Below, one piece after another: positions 9,926-21,101 of a stretch of 64,000 nucleotides of DNA (positions within the stretch are counted from its first letter, which is position 1; the number at the start of each line of letters is the position of its first letter). The notes under the pieces are model-generated. The model was not told the origin of the DNA. It saw only the letters and a program-made list of their open reading frames with translations, and searched no databases. The position numbers were made by a program, and so were the translations under genes. This stretch comes from Ananas comosus. Lineage: Eukaryota > Streptophyta > Magnoliopsida > Poales > Bromeliaceae. The DNA is taken from positions 23,915,826 through 23,979,825 of the forward strand of contig NC_033621.1 of NCBI RefSeq assembly GCF_001540865.1, in the 5' to 3' direction.

Positions 9926-12900
9926 GAAGATACCATCCTTCGCTTCTCCTCCTGAAACAAAGAAAGGCGAACTTTGTAGAATAATTGGCGTGATCATCTA
10001 GTACACCGCTATAAAAAGTCAAAAACGAACCTGTAGGGCTAATATACGGTCCTCCACTGTATCTTTAACAGTTAGACGAGAAACAGTTACGGGCCGAGTC
10101 TGACCGATTCTATGTGCTCGATCAACGGCCTGATCTTCAGCATATGGGTTCCACCAAAGATCAAGAAGAATCACATGGCAAGCAGCAACCATGTTCAAAC
10201 CGAGATTTCCAGCCTTCAGCGACATGAGCATAACTCGAACCTGAAATTGAAATTCCTCAATATAAGGGCTTTTCCCATGGCTTAACCCAACTCTACTTCA
10301 ATGAAAGAATAAAATGTATAAGCTTTCACATGCATATATCGCTAGAAAATCAGTCAGTTCCGCACATAACCCTGTAAAGTTTGAAGTCTCACATATACAT
10401 ATAATGTGTGGAGGTTTTTCTACAAAAATAACCTAAATTTAAGTTGGGGAGTCTTCCTATTCAGGGGAAGTTGGTTTATATCAGAAATAGTTTTCTGGAG
10501 GACAAGTGTATATATGTAAGTATCAAGTTCTTGACAAGCATAAATGAAAACGCAGAATTTGCTGGCACATACGTGTAAATTATTTATTCTTGTAGGGAGG
10601 ATGAATGTACATAAGTATCTCTAAAAATTAAAAATAAAAAAAGTTCAAGGGAGAACCTCTGGATCAGTATTGAAATCTCTTACAGCTCTGTCTCTCATAT
10701 TAAGCGACATCGTCCTGTCAAGTCTCCGATACTGTTTTAGATCGCGATTCAACGAAAGCTCTAGCAGGTCCAGCATGCTAGTCCACTGCGAGAACACAAT
10801 GGCCTTGACTGGATTCTCAGGATTTGCGGTCGAATGTGTAGAAAAATCAGAACCATTCGTGATCATATTGTATGTTCGAACTGAAACAGAATCCACCTCA
10901 CTGTATTCCTTAAGACCAATTGAACTTGGACTACAAAGAGAGTTCAAGATACCGAGAGCCGCTCGAATCTTAGATGAGATATAACCACTTTGGCCAATTG
11001 AAGGTTCCTCGTCTGCTGAAGAACTGGTTGAAGCATTGGAATCATATTCACCGGAAACACAGAGTTTCAATGTGGAGCGTGAGAAAACTGAATCTGTAGC
11101 AAGAAAATCTTTGCAACCAGTTGCCGGACATTGATTCTCATCCCCAGTTAAGCGTTCATGCACACATTGAAAACAGAAGACATGGCCGCACATTGTCACA
11201 ACTGCATCCTCGGGTGGGTCCTGCGGAGATATCATGTGTTAACGCAGATAAGAGTCTACAATGCAATAGTTAGGTTAATTAAAAATTTAGTCACTGGAAT
11301 TTGAGCTTGATTTCACTGTTCCTGAAGTTTGTTCTTTATCTACCAAAGTCTTTGCATGATCTATTAACTAAAAAAGTGCCATGTCAGCACCACCTTTAGA
11401 CTATTCCTTTGTTGAAACTAGGATTTTGAGAATTGAGACCAAACTTGAAATTAAGGTCAAATGCCAGTGACTAAATTAAAACAGATATCAAACATCAGGG
11501 GCTAAACTTGTTATGGTTAAAAATCTAAGGACGAAATTCAACTCCTATATCAAGGGCTGGCATGTATTCTACCTTTGTAAACTCCAAAATATAATGAAAA
11601 CTTCCAAGAAATGCTTTGTGGAGAACTTACACAGGTAATAAGTATCACGAACTACACACCCAAAGCGACAAAACAAACTCGTTTTAATGACCCAAAAAAA
11701 AGATATTTATAGGCATCATGAAACAGCTCTAATAGTGCATCAGAAAATTTAGGCAATGCAAGTAAATTCGGTATCAAGTGGAGTGTGAACTAAGACGTGT
11801 TTCCTAATAGATGGCTTACACTGCATATACTACAAATTGCCGATGAACCTTCCAGCTTACTCAGTAAACTGATCTGCATATCCCTAGGAAGTTGCCTTGC
11901 CATTTCTAATGAATCGCTTCCAACATTGTCTGAATGATGTCCTTTGACAAGAAGTGGATGGTCACATGCCTGCCTAAGACGCAAAAGCAACAACAGAATA
12001 CTTGCATAGTTTTGTTTCAAGGTGCCAGCAGCAGCATACTCCTGCGATTAGAACTAACAATATTAAAATCACATTCCTCAATTTTCTGCTCATAACTTGA
12101 GAATTGGATATCAGCAACAATCGGAAAAATAGCAATGAAATTTAGTTCCCGTTTGGTCTGGCTTGTGTAACCTATCTTTGAAGTGAAGAAATATGGACAT
12201 TCAACACTGATAGTTTTGTGTTAAGCAGCAAAAAAAGAAAAAACAGGAATAAAATCACCAAGAGCTGCAAGATTCATGGAATCTATATAAAACTAAACAT
12301 CTGATAAGGGCCAATTCAGCTAAATGAAAAGAGAAACCATCCAGGACCTCATCCAATACATACCTTGAACTGTTGGCGTGAATTTGCCTCTAGCTTCAAA
12401 TAGAAAGCTCGCTCCTCTGGAGAGAAATCTACCCTTTTCAGACTAATCGTTTTTGGAGGTAATTTGATAATCGGTTCTCCATCAATTAAGGTTTCTAAGG
12501 AAAAAAGAAAAACTTCAAAGTTACATGTCAAATCGGCAGATCTAACTCAATGCACAATCTTAATCTTAGCACCATCCTGGCAAAACTAGCCAGTAAAGTC
12601 CCAGAATACATCATGCATGCAGAATAACACCAAAGACTTGGCCATTAAAAGAACAAAATGAGTCTAAGAAAAGGAACAACCAAAAAAGAAAAAAAAAGAG
12701 AACTTATTATAGCATACTTGAAAAAACAAGAGACAAGAAACAAACAGGAAAGAACTACTAGTAATATACGGAAAGAAAATGGACCAAGTTTCATGATTCC
12801 TTCCCACAATGGCTTCCCCATATGCTTTTTGATTCAGTTGTATTCCGCTTTTGGTTTTCGCAATTCTTTTAGTATAAGATGCAGCTCATTTTTAGTACAG

Positions 12901-13448
12901 AACAAATATTAGAGGATTTTAGTTTCATCCCTTGGAGTTAATTGTTATATTGATATTGGAACCAAACACCATGTTTTCTTCTCCCGATATTATAATTCTT
13001 ATGCAACTCTCTTCTGAAATAGATTCACAGCAATGAAGTCATAACTACCATAAGTGCTATCCTAGGTTTCTTTCATATTACATATAACCAGATTTCTCTG
13101 CAAGACCAATAACTGTCGATATTGTTGCATTTCAAAAAGGCAAAAGCAGTTTATGTCCTAAAGCCTCTAAAAAATGGACAATAGCATAACAAATCTCCTC
13201 ATATCCAAAAACTTTTTTAAAATAAAACAAGTAAACAGCAGCTAAGTATAACAATATAAATCTCAATAAAAAAAGTTCAAAATACCTTTTGAGCGCCGAA
13301 GCAATACAGTCCTCAGAATAGCTTGAGGAAGCTTTTTATATCCATGGCTTGCATTCCTAGATATTGGATATTTTATCGACGCACAGAACGAGCTATACAC
13401 AGAATATGGATCATACAGTACTTCAAAAAACGGAAAATAGCTGTACAA
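9850..13448 (-). CDS. CHR28: SNF2-family helicase-like transcription factor, C-terminal part (RING + helicase C)
   Basis: Intact 3' exons on the minus strand, in transcript order: 13448-13286 (first part frameshifted, see separate entry), 12494-12364, 12041-11820, 11220-10657, 10240-10031, 9951-9850 (TAA). All junctions have GT/AG and keep frame. The coding order is the end of the SNF2_N ATPase lobe ([27 protein letters not shown]), then a RING inserted between the lobes and split by an intron (CSIC at the end of one exon; [10 protein letters not shown] in the next), then helicase C motifs [48 protein letters not shown] and [10 protein letters not shown]. This architecture is that of the Rad5/RAD16-like SNF2 proteins named CHR27/CHR28 (FRG1/FRG2) in Arabidopsis, which take part in RNA-directed DNA methylation. 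The protein would be nuclear. The 5' part lies at 18702-21101. Confidence 0.87.
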
Positions 13449-14046
13449 CTAACTCGTCAATTGCATTCATTTTGTATAGGCGTTCCTGATAGGCACCATC
13501 TTCTCTTGGCTCGAAGCCCGCAGCAGGCTCTAGCAACTTGAGTTCTGTAATTCTTTATTATTGTTTGGGCTTCATCTAGTACAACCCTAAACCATCTTAC
13601 TCTCTAGCAAGTGGTCCACTCCCAATATCCAACTGTGAATCCTTATGCCCTTTCCCTCTTTTCTTCGACTTGCTCCTTGAACTAGATGGTGTCTTCCTTT
13701 TCTTATTCGGAGCAAACTCTGAAGAAACCCCAACCCAAATTTATCAAGATTTTTCTGTTCCCCATCATCATCATTAGTTACAGATTGTTTTGTTTTGGTA
13801 CTTCATTGGTTACAATTGTATAAGTTGTGAGAACAACATCGTACTTTGCCAGATCACTAGGGTGGTTTTTTGTCCGTGAACCTCCATGGTAGACCAAAAC
13901 AGATAATTTAGCACTTTCCGTGACCTTGTCCTCTCCAGCTCACGGGCCCACTGCCGAAGAACACTAGCAGGGCATACGACCAATGTACCAGCCGCAGGCC
14001 TCGACAGGTTCGATCCGCGTTTCGATGAACTTAGCTCCAGGCTCCT
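13286..14046 (-). pseudogene. Frameshifted SNF2_N exon of the CHR28-type gene
   Basis: Read on -, this stretch encodes the ATPase lobe in pieces that change frame repeatedly. Recognisable pieces are AGTLVVCPASVLRQWAREL, LSVLVYHGGSRTKN, DVVLTTYTIVTNEV, VVLDEAQ (the DEAQ Walker B-type motif) and [13 protein letters not shown] count at least five frame breaks: an extra base near 14031, two extra bases after REL and again before the DEAQ motif, one near the GLG/SSEFAP join, and two 4-base insertions after GTPIQN. Almost all look like extra bases rather than losses. The stretch lines up with intact exons downstream, so it is either a broken exon of a pseudogene or poorly corrected long-read sequence. 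Its first 91 bases (14046-13956) overlap the last exon piece at 18702-18791. Confidence 0.8.
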
Positions 14047-14147
14047 GATTGGAGCACATTTCCAGGATAAGAATATGTTGAACTAAATACGTTCGAGTAT
14101 GTTAGAATAAACAAATGAAGGTAGCAAAAGGTAAGTTAAGCGCCTTT
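14047..14147 (-). repeat. Displaced copy of a CHR28 intron segment
   Basis: Starting gattggagcacatttccagg, this matches 19719-19818, which lies in the intron between coding exons 2 and 3 of the same gene. The copies differ by about four transitions in 100 bases. Here the intron piece is joined directly to exon sequence ending at 14046, skipping what would be exons 3, 4 and most of 5. Two bases (TG) are shared at the breakpoint. Confidence 0.8.
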
Positions 14148-14179
14148 TATTTAAGTTTTAAATAAAATTTGAATAAAAC

Positions 14180-15060
14180 TTTATATAAATTAAAATTTAA
14201 AATTTAAAATTTAAAATTTAAAATTTAAACTCATATTTTAATTAAAAAATTTTAAAAAATAAATTTAATCTGAATAAATTTTCATTCCGTTCCGTCCGGT
14301 TCAACTTTCAATCCGGCCTCAGAGGCTGGAATGAAAAAATGGGTGATTGGGGAATTCCCATTCCACTCGGGAATGGAAATTGGAATGAAACTCCTGCGTA
14401 CCAAACACTCACAAACGGATTGATTCATTCCGGTTCCGATTCCAGGGTGAAAAAAAAAAGCAAACCAAACACGCCTTATCTATACTATATACTATATATA
14501 AAAATGTATAAAATTCCGACAATACAGACCGAATCTAAAAAGGAATAAAATAATATTCCCTACGAATAATTATAATTAATATATTAAAAATATCTTAAAT
14601 AAAAACAAACGGTCATGTTCAATCTATTAAATCTCTATTATATATAAAAATTTATTCCCTACAAACGATATAATCAATTTGTTAAAAAAATATCTCAAAT
14701 AAGATATTGTAAATATTTTCTATTAAAATATATCATATTAATTTATAAATATCGATTTTATTGTATAATTTTTGGATATATATAATATATAAATTTATAT
14801 TGATTTGAAATAAATTATAATAGTTGTTACGTGCATTTGCACGTACATTTAACTAATATATATAAAAGAGTATAAAAATTTTTAGGATAAAAAAATATTT
14901 CTTACTAACGATGATAATCAATTTAGCAAAAAAAATATTTAAAATAAGAACGAAGATCAGTCTGTTCATCTATAAATTTAATCTTACAAACGATTATGAG
15001 GAATTTATTAAAAAATATCTTAAATAAAAATGAACATTTGTGACTTATACTATATATAAA
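14180..15060. repeat. AT-rich degenerate tandem repeats
   Basis: 14180-14228 is an array of a 7-8 base AATTTAAA-type unit. From about 14480 to 15060 phrases such as ttccctacaaacgat, aatcaatttgttaaaaaa and tatctcaaataa(g) recur in diverged form, giving poor copies of a unit of roughly 130-160 bp. At 14290-14470 lies a separate piece with GGAATGGAAATTGGAATGAAA and the end motif AAACACGCCTTA, the reverse of TAAGGCGTGTTTGGTTTG, as in common plant DNA transposon MITEs. No genes. Confidence 0.5.
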
Positions 15061-15377
15061 AGCTTATAGAAAATCTTATAATAATGAAGAGGATAAAAAA
15101 AAAATATTCGGTATATATTTAATCTCAATTTTTCTAAAAAAAATTAATTTAGGGATAAAATTAAATAACAATATTTAAAAGAATATATATCTATGTATTT
15201 AATATCCGTATTTAATAAAAAAAAAATATATTGCCACCAGTAATAATTATCTAACCAATTCTATTGTACATGCATTAAACATTTCTATATGTTGGCCCTG
15301 CCTTAATAGCACAACTCAAAACTGGCCCAACTTAAGCCAATTTTGATCCAAACCTATATATATATATATATATATAT

Positions 15378-15604
15378 AGAGTAGGGCTACTATACTTGTA
15401 AAAGTATCATGGGGGTGATACTTGTATGTTTTTAACCCTTGGATGGAGAGATGTGAGGTTGAGATGATGGTGGTAGGTGGTGGTAGGTGGTGGTAGGTAG
15501 AATAGTGTTTAATCCAAGGGCTATTAATAATCAAAAAGTAGATCCAATGGCTTGAAACCTAATAGTACCATGATGGTGATACTTGTAAAAGTATCATAGC
15601 TCAA

Positions 15605-15609
<5 letters not shown>
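15378..15609. mobile_element. MITE-like element A, flanked by (TA)n
   Basis: Left end agagtagggctactatactt and the reverse complement of the right end, agagttgagctatgatactt, form imperfect terminal inverted repeats that continue into a GTAAAAGTATCAT hairpin. The element is about 230 bp, non-coding, and sits between a (TA)n run at 15355-15377 and a longer one at 15608-15653. A GGTGGTAGGTGGTGGTAGGT mini-repeat lies inside. Confidence 0.7.
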
Positions 15610-15653
<44 letters not shown>

Positions 15654-15654
<1 letters not shown>

Positions 15655-15881
15655 CTAGGCTAATATGCTATTAATAGCACCAAGTCATTGGTGCTATCAA
15701 GTTTTTGGCCATTGGATTAAGAGATGTGGGTTAGGATGATGTGGGCCCCCCAGGGTTGAGTGGGTGGTTGGTTGAATAGTATGATCTAACGGGTGAAAAT
15801 GATCAAAAGGGTAGATCTAACGGCGAAAAACTTGGTAGCACCAAGTGCTTCGTGCTATTAATAGCATAGTAGCCGGACTCT
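15654..15881 (+). mobile_element. MITE-like element B (copy 1), flanked by (TA)n
   Basis: The left end actaggctaatatgctatta and the reversed right end gagtccggctactatgctat are related inverted ends, each followed by AATAGCACnAAG and a small hairpin. The element is about 228 bp and non-coding. A closely related copy in opposite orientation lies at 16637-16866, and a diverged one at 46941-47145. Flanks are (TA)n on both sides. Confidence 0.75.
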
Positions 15882-15900
15882 ATATATATATATATATATA

Positions 15901-16439
15901 GTAGGGCTCCTATACTTTTATGAGTAATGGACCCTTACTACTCATAAGTTGTTTTTGATGATGGAGCTTCCGAATCGACGGTCCACTCCGTTAAATATGA
16001 TCTACAGTATTTGAAACTTCTAGAAAATAAATTTCGTAATTTTTCGAAATCATAATAAAGTCCATCAAGCGGGCATAAAATGAACGGTCAAAATCGAACG
16101 ACGTCCTAAAAATGAATAATCAGATCCTTCAATTTAAGATCGAAGTTATTGATCTTTATTTAGGTAGTGAATAGAATTTTCTATCAAAAATTCAATCTAT
16201 TCCAATTCTTTTCCACCGTTAAACTAGCTAAAGTATTCCATACCGGCTGTTAAAAATTGTCAATTTTGTGAGCTTTTGATCGTAAGGTAAATGATATCGA
16301 AAATTTATGAAATTTGATTTTTAGAAGTTTTAAATGCTCTAGATAACATTTAACGGTGTGGATCACCGATTCGAAAGCTCTACTATCGAAAATAACTTAT
16401 GAGTACGAGGGCGATCGTACTCATAAGAGTATAGTAGCA
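15901..16439 (+). mobile_element. MITE-like element C (copy 1), flanked by (TA)n
   Basis: About 539 bp. The ends share GTAGGGCTCCTATACT and, reversed, ATGCTACTATACTCTTATGA, followed by stems built on TACTCATAAGTTGTTTT. Just inside each end is the phrase TTCGAAnCGnCGrTCCACnCCGTTAA. There is no coding capacity. A copy in opposite orientation lies at 16894-17436. Confidence 0.75.
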
Positions 16440-16636
16440 TATATATATATATCCTCGATTAATCCCTATATTGGTGATCCACGTGTCATCCTAAGCTTAA
16501 TCCATTCTTAAATTTTGTACACGCAGACCCTTCATGGGTCCCACCTATAGATGCTTCGTGCTTTCTATGCCTTTGATTTCGGTACACTTGGACTCGTTAT
16601 GGGTCTCATCTGTAGTTATATATATATATATATATA
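16440..16636. repeat. (TA)n runs and unclassified spacer between elements
   Basis: (TA)n at 16440-16452, a spacer of about 160 bp without clear inverted ends (it repeats gggtcycatctrtag-type phrases), and (TA)n at 16617-16636. No gene or clear element. Confidence 0.5.
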
Positions 16637-16866
16637 GAGTCCGGCTACTATGCTATTAATAGCACAAAGCACTTGGTGCTACCAAGTTTTCCGCCGTTAA
16701 ATCTACCCTTTTGATCATTTTCACCCGTTAGATCATATTATTTAACCAACCACCCACTCAACCCTAGGGGGCCCACATCATGTTAACCGCACATCTTTTA
16801 ATCCAATGGCCAAAAACTTGGTAGCACCAATGACTTGGTGCTATTAATAGTATAGTAGCCTAGTTC
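16637..16866 (-). mobile_element. MITE-like element B (copy 2, inverted)
   Basis: Reverse-oriented copy of 15654-15881, starting agagtccggctactatgcta. The two copies match closely over their length, including the inner phrases gatcattttcacccgttaga and aaccaaccacccactcaacc (as reversed in copy 1), so the family was active fairly recently. It is bounded by (TA)n at 16617-16636 and 16867-16893. Confidence 0.75.
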
Positions 16867-16893
16867 ATATATATATATATATATATATATATA

Positions 16894-17436
16894 GAGTCCG
16901 GTTACTATACTCTTATGAGTATGATTGTCTTCGTACTCATAAGTTGTTTTCGATGATAGAGCTTCCGAATCGACGATCCACACCGTTAAACGTTACCTAG
17001 AACATTTAAAATTTCTAGAAATCAAATTTTATAATTTTTCGACATCATTTATCTTACGATCAAAAGGTCACAAAATTAATAATTTTTAACGGCCGGTATG
17101 AGATATTTGCTAATTTAACGGTGTAAAAGAATCGGAATAGGTTGAATTTTTGATAGAGAATTATATTCACTACATAGATAAAGATCAATAATTCCGATCT
17201 TAAATTGAAGGATCTGATCATTCATTTTTAGGATGACATTCGATTTTAACCGTTCATTTTATACTCGCTTGATGGACTTTATAATAATTCTGAAAAATTA
17301 CGAAATTTATTTTCTAGAAGTTTCAAATACTCTAGATCATGCTTAACGGTGTGGATCGTCGATTCAAAAAGCCCAACATCGAAAACAACTTATGAGTAAT
17401 AAGGGCTCTATACTCATAAGAGTATAGTAGCCCTAC
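16894..17436 (-). mobile_element. MITE-like element C (copy 2, inverted)
   Basis: Reverse-oriented copy of 15901-16439 with the same end stems (ACTCTTATGAGTATGA; TACTCATAAGAGTATAGTAG) and the same inner CCGTTAA phrases. Together the two C copies make an inverted pair of about 540 bp with roughly 450 bp between. (TA)n follows at 17437-17455. Confidence 0.75.
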
Positions 17437-17455
<19 letters not shown>

Positions 17456-17488
<33 letters not shown>

Positions 17489-17660
17489 GTGAGGCTACTA
17501 TGCTATCGGAAGCACGGAGTCTTCCGTGCTTCCAGCTCATTTTCGATGTTGCGATTTTCGAATCGTCGATCGGCTCCGTTAAACTTAATCTAGAGTATTT
17601 GAAGTACCTAGAAAATAAATTTTATAATTTTACGATATAATTTGCCTAGTGAACGAAGGG
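17456..17660. mobile_element. (GA)n tract and end of a fifth related element
   Basis: A GA run (17456-17487) is followed by gaggctactatgctatcgga and a perfect short hairpin GAAGCACGGAGTCTTCCGTGCTTC. The next bases share the TTTGAAGTACCTAGAAAATAAA phrase with element C. The same gctatcgga end occurs in the element at 47165-47411. Only one end is visible, so it is probably truncated. Confidence 0.5.
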
Positions 17661-18700
17661 GCTCAAAATCAATAAATTTATTTTTCAGTCGAGTCTGTCT
17701 CCTAGAGTTTTGAGTTTGGTTCGGTTTTACATCTTGAGAGAGAGAACCCAGTTGAGCCAATCCCTCTTCAACCTAATCAACCTAATCGCTTGATCTCGAC
17801 GAGCACACGAGGGTCAACTCAGGAGCCAATTCACCGTTGACTCGGTCAACGGTTCAGAGAACTCAGTTCGCTTCAAACACTATTATTGTTTAAAATGGTC
17901 GGCTAATGTTCTGCAGGATGGTCATGAATGCAGTGTATTAGTTCTAAAATCTTGCAACTATATATAAAAAATTACATATATTTATCTCTTTCTTCTCCCT
18001 GTTTATGTATATACAACAGTGACCATTGTGATATATAGTATCTAGGTTTTATCACATTGTCTTAAGCAATGATGTTTCCTCTGTTTTGTTTTGACATTTT
18101 TTTTGTATCGAATTTTAGAAAATATTTTATAAAAAGTAAATTATCAATTCCACGATATTAAGAATTTCAAGCAGCTCGTTTAGGGCTCGAGCTCGCTCGA
18201 CTCGAAATTAGGCTCGCTCGAGCTCGGCTCGAATTAATTTCAAGCCGAGCTTGAGCCTAAATTTAGGCTCGAAATTAATTTCAAGTCAGGCTCGAGCTAT
18301 CATAAGCTACAAGTGTGAAGCAACCACATCCCGAAAAGAAGGAAACCTTGGGCAAAAAAAAAATAAAAAATAAAAAATCTTAAGAAGAGATTTTTGACAG
18401 ACAAAAGCTGCTAGTTTATCTCAATATCTCTACTAAAAAAAGCCAGCAATTCTGACCTCTGTTTGACCATATTGGCCTTAGCTGATTTGTTAGGAATATA
18501 GAGCAAGAATATTGAGAATAAAATTAGTGTTTAAAGCAAAATGAAGTTAATAACAATAGTTGACTTTTCTCAAAAAAGAAAAAAGATTGACATGAAGCTT
18601 AACACTTAAAACATCAGAAAGACAAGATGTAAGACTTGGATTCCATATTACTGTTTTACTTCCCCAACTTCTTAAGACTATATCAAACAGGGTATACCCC
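17661..18700. other. Non-coding spacer with a GCTCG-rich repeat
   Basis: No gene seen. At about 18175-18305 lies a repeat rich in GGCTCGAGCTCG and CTCGAAATTAATTTCAAG, related to the pieces at 42095-42180, 44616-44710 and 45380-45543, which look like ends of hAT-type elements. The block ends at the single N (18701), just before intact SNF2 exon sequence resumes. Confidence 0.5.
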
Positions 18701-18701
18701 N

Positions 18702-21101
18702 AGAACACTAGCAGGGCATACGACCAATGTACCAGCCGCAGGCCTTGACATGTTCGATCCGCGTTTCGATGAACTAGCTCCAGGCTCCTGTTTAGTTTCG
18801 GGCTTAACATTTTGCTTTTCTTCATCCGCATGTGAAGCCGATGACTCGCATTTAGGTTCATTATTTGTGATTTCCTTTGATTTATCCACTACAGTTACAC
18901 CATCATCATCCTCGTCTAAATTTAGTGCTTCAGGCTTTACATGATTCGAATCATCTGAAGTGAACTTGGACTGCTGAGACTTCTGCTTTTGAATAAGGGC
19001 TATTGTCGACACAGTCTTACCAAGACCCTGTTACAAGAACAGTTAAAAAGAACAGGAAAAAAAATCCGCAAGGGAAAATCAAAGAGAACATAGTAAAGGA
19101 ATATTAGTGGTGCTGGAATACTTCTAAAAGCACATGAATAGTGCTTGCTCCCAAGTTTTTAACCCTCAGATGCTTAGGGTTTACTATTTTGGTGGTGGTA
19201 CTATAATGGATACACAAGGGCTAAAAAGTTGATAGTAGGCACTATTCATGTGCTTTTGAAAGAACCCAAGAAGGACTCGAGGAATAAGGTAAAACAAGAA
19301 AAATATTGCTGGGAACTTAATGCATCAAAACTGACCTGATCGTCAGCAAGAATGCCACCAGCACAATATACACTCTTCTCCTTCTGAACCATCCAAGCTA
19401 AGGCTATTTTCTTTGAAACATCAATGACATAAAATATCTCGTAAGAGATTGTTATAAACAAAACAAATAGAATAGCTAAACAATCCAGCAAGCAGACTAA
19501 CCTGATGCTTTAAAAGAGAAACAGATAAGAGTCCCTTGGGCAGGTCGTCTTCCAATTTAGGTTGACCAAGATCCTGCCCAAAAACAAAAAACCAACAAAT
19601 AGGATATACATTGAAATATCTATTATGAAAGCACACCAGTATAGGCAGCAATCAGTTGAAACTAAACTTTACGGCTTAAAAATGGTAAAATTTGATATCC
19701 ATTTATTACATGCGCTTGATTGGAGCATATTTCCAGGATAAGAATATGTTGAACTAAATACATTCGAGTATGTTAGAATAAACAAATGAAGGTAGCAAAA
19801 GGTAAGTTAAACGCCTTCTATTATTATTATAATTAATCTCTTGAAATATTAAGTTAAAGAAAAATCTTAATTGATCTGCATCATGTAAGAAGATTTACCT
19901 GCAATGCTTGTTGATATATAACTCTCTCGTCACAGTCGAAGTGCCTATCTTCTACAAGGTTTGATCGATGCTGCAAATCAGTACCAGCGACAGGCGGTAA
20001 GCCATTAGTTGAATTGCCATACGTTAATGACGGAGGAAGAACCCTGTGTGTACCAGCATTTCCATTTATATGCATATCACCTGCACCCGAAGGGTAAAAA
20101 AGAAAAATAAAAAATGAGAGTTGCACCTTAATTAATCTTAGGTCCTGTATGGTGCAATGGAACTTCTGTAGAGGAGCTGTTTCAAAAAAGCAGTTACAGC
20201 TTTTTCAATAAACTCACCCCCAACTAATTCCCACTTTGAAAGAAGCAGAAGCTTCAAACAAGAGCCTGTTCTTTTGGGGCTCCAGAAGCAAAAGCTGAGG
20301 GCTTTTTATTTGATCAAACATATATCTCGAAGTAATGAAGAGAAGAGAAGCCATGCCAAACAGGCTCTATGATCTCAATTATTTGGTAATCGCATCTTTT
20401 GTTCTAAATAACAGGTAAGTTTGTCTGAAGAAAAAGAAGAAATCACCTTGAGTACTTCCAGTTGAAGCTATGAAAGAATTATCAAAAAATGACCTCTGGT
20501 TCACACCATTAGATGCATGTCCTCCAACATAATGAGAAGAATTCGCAAAATAATTGCTCTTTCCCCTGGATTCTAGTAAATCTTTTGACTGTGTATCTTC
20601 CACATGCTTATGATTTGTAAAAGACGTAGGAAGAGCCCTATGTTTACCATTATTTCTGTGCATATCAAATTCATTAATTTCCTTTCCCCTATCATCCAAC
20701 TTACTGTTTGGCCCGACAGCACTTGCAGAAGAAGGGCCAAACCCTTCATGGGTTCTCACAGACCTTTCATGAACCCCTTTCACTGGAGGCTTCGAAAATC
20801 TTGGCTGAAATGACAGTGGAAGAGTCCTCCGCTGACTGAGCTGAGATGGATAGTTTGTCGGAGAATTCACTTCTTGATTTTTGGTAAGCTCCGAATTATT
20901 TATGGTGCCTAATTCATCCCGCCCAGCGTAAGGGCTTCTATAAGGTGCAATGCTTGGTTCATCTTCATCGACCTGGATTGGAAACTGTGGACTATTCGAC
21001 CACTGGTTAGCAGCATCGCTGAAGGTATCGCCTAATGATTCGTCATCACTGACCTCAAAATCATCATCACTTTCTGAAGAACCGATTTCAATGATGTCCA
21101 T
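18702..21101 (-). CDS. CHR28: SNF2-family helicase-like transcription factor, N-terminal part
   Basis: Coding exons in transcript order: 21101-20447, 20080-19899, 19573-19502, 19410-19336, 19027-18702 (cut by the single N at 18701); about 436 codons in an unbroken frame with GT/AG at every junction. The start is ATG at 21101 (MDIIEIGSSESDDD), the first ATG after the non-coding exon that ends at 22012; the frame stays open upstream in exon 2 (from 21163), so a longer N terminus cannot be fully excluded. Residues 1-280 are acidic, Ser-rich and disordered. Then come KIALAWMVQKEKS and the Walker A motif ADDQGLGKT, built across two exons as in this family, a linker with DEDDDG, and AGTLVVCPASV, where the sequence breaks. 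The following ATPase motifs are at 13286-14046. It would act as a nuclear DNA-dependent ATPase. An intron MITE lies at 19122-19262. Confidence 0.87.
19122..19262. mobile_element. Short MITE in CHR28 intron
   Basis: Terminal inverted repeats CTAAAAGCACATGAATAGTGC and GCACTATTCATGTGCTTTTG enclose about 100 bp containing tttttaaccctcagatgc and ggtggtggtac. The inside recalls element A at 15378-15609. It lies in the intron between the exons 19410-19336 and 19027-18702 and does not disturb splice sites. Confidence 0.75.
20140..20372. mobile_element. MITE relic in CHR28 intron
   Basis: The piece at about 20262-20372 has ends agagcctgttcttttggggc and, reversed, agagcctgtttggcatggct, a typical plant hAT-type MITE terminus. 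It lies in the intron between 20447 and 20080. The preceding 100 bases (gcaatggaacttctgtag...) may be part of the same or a second element. Confidence 0.55.
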
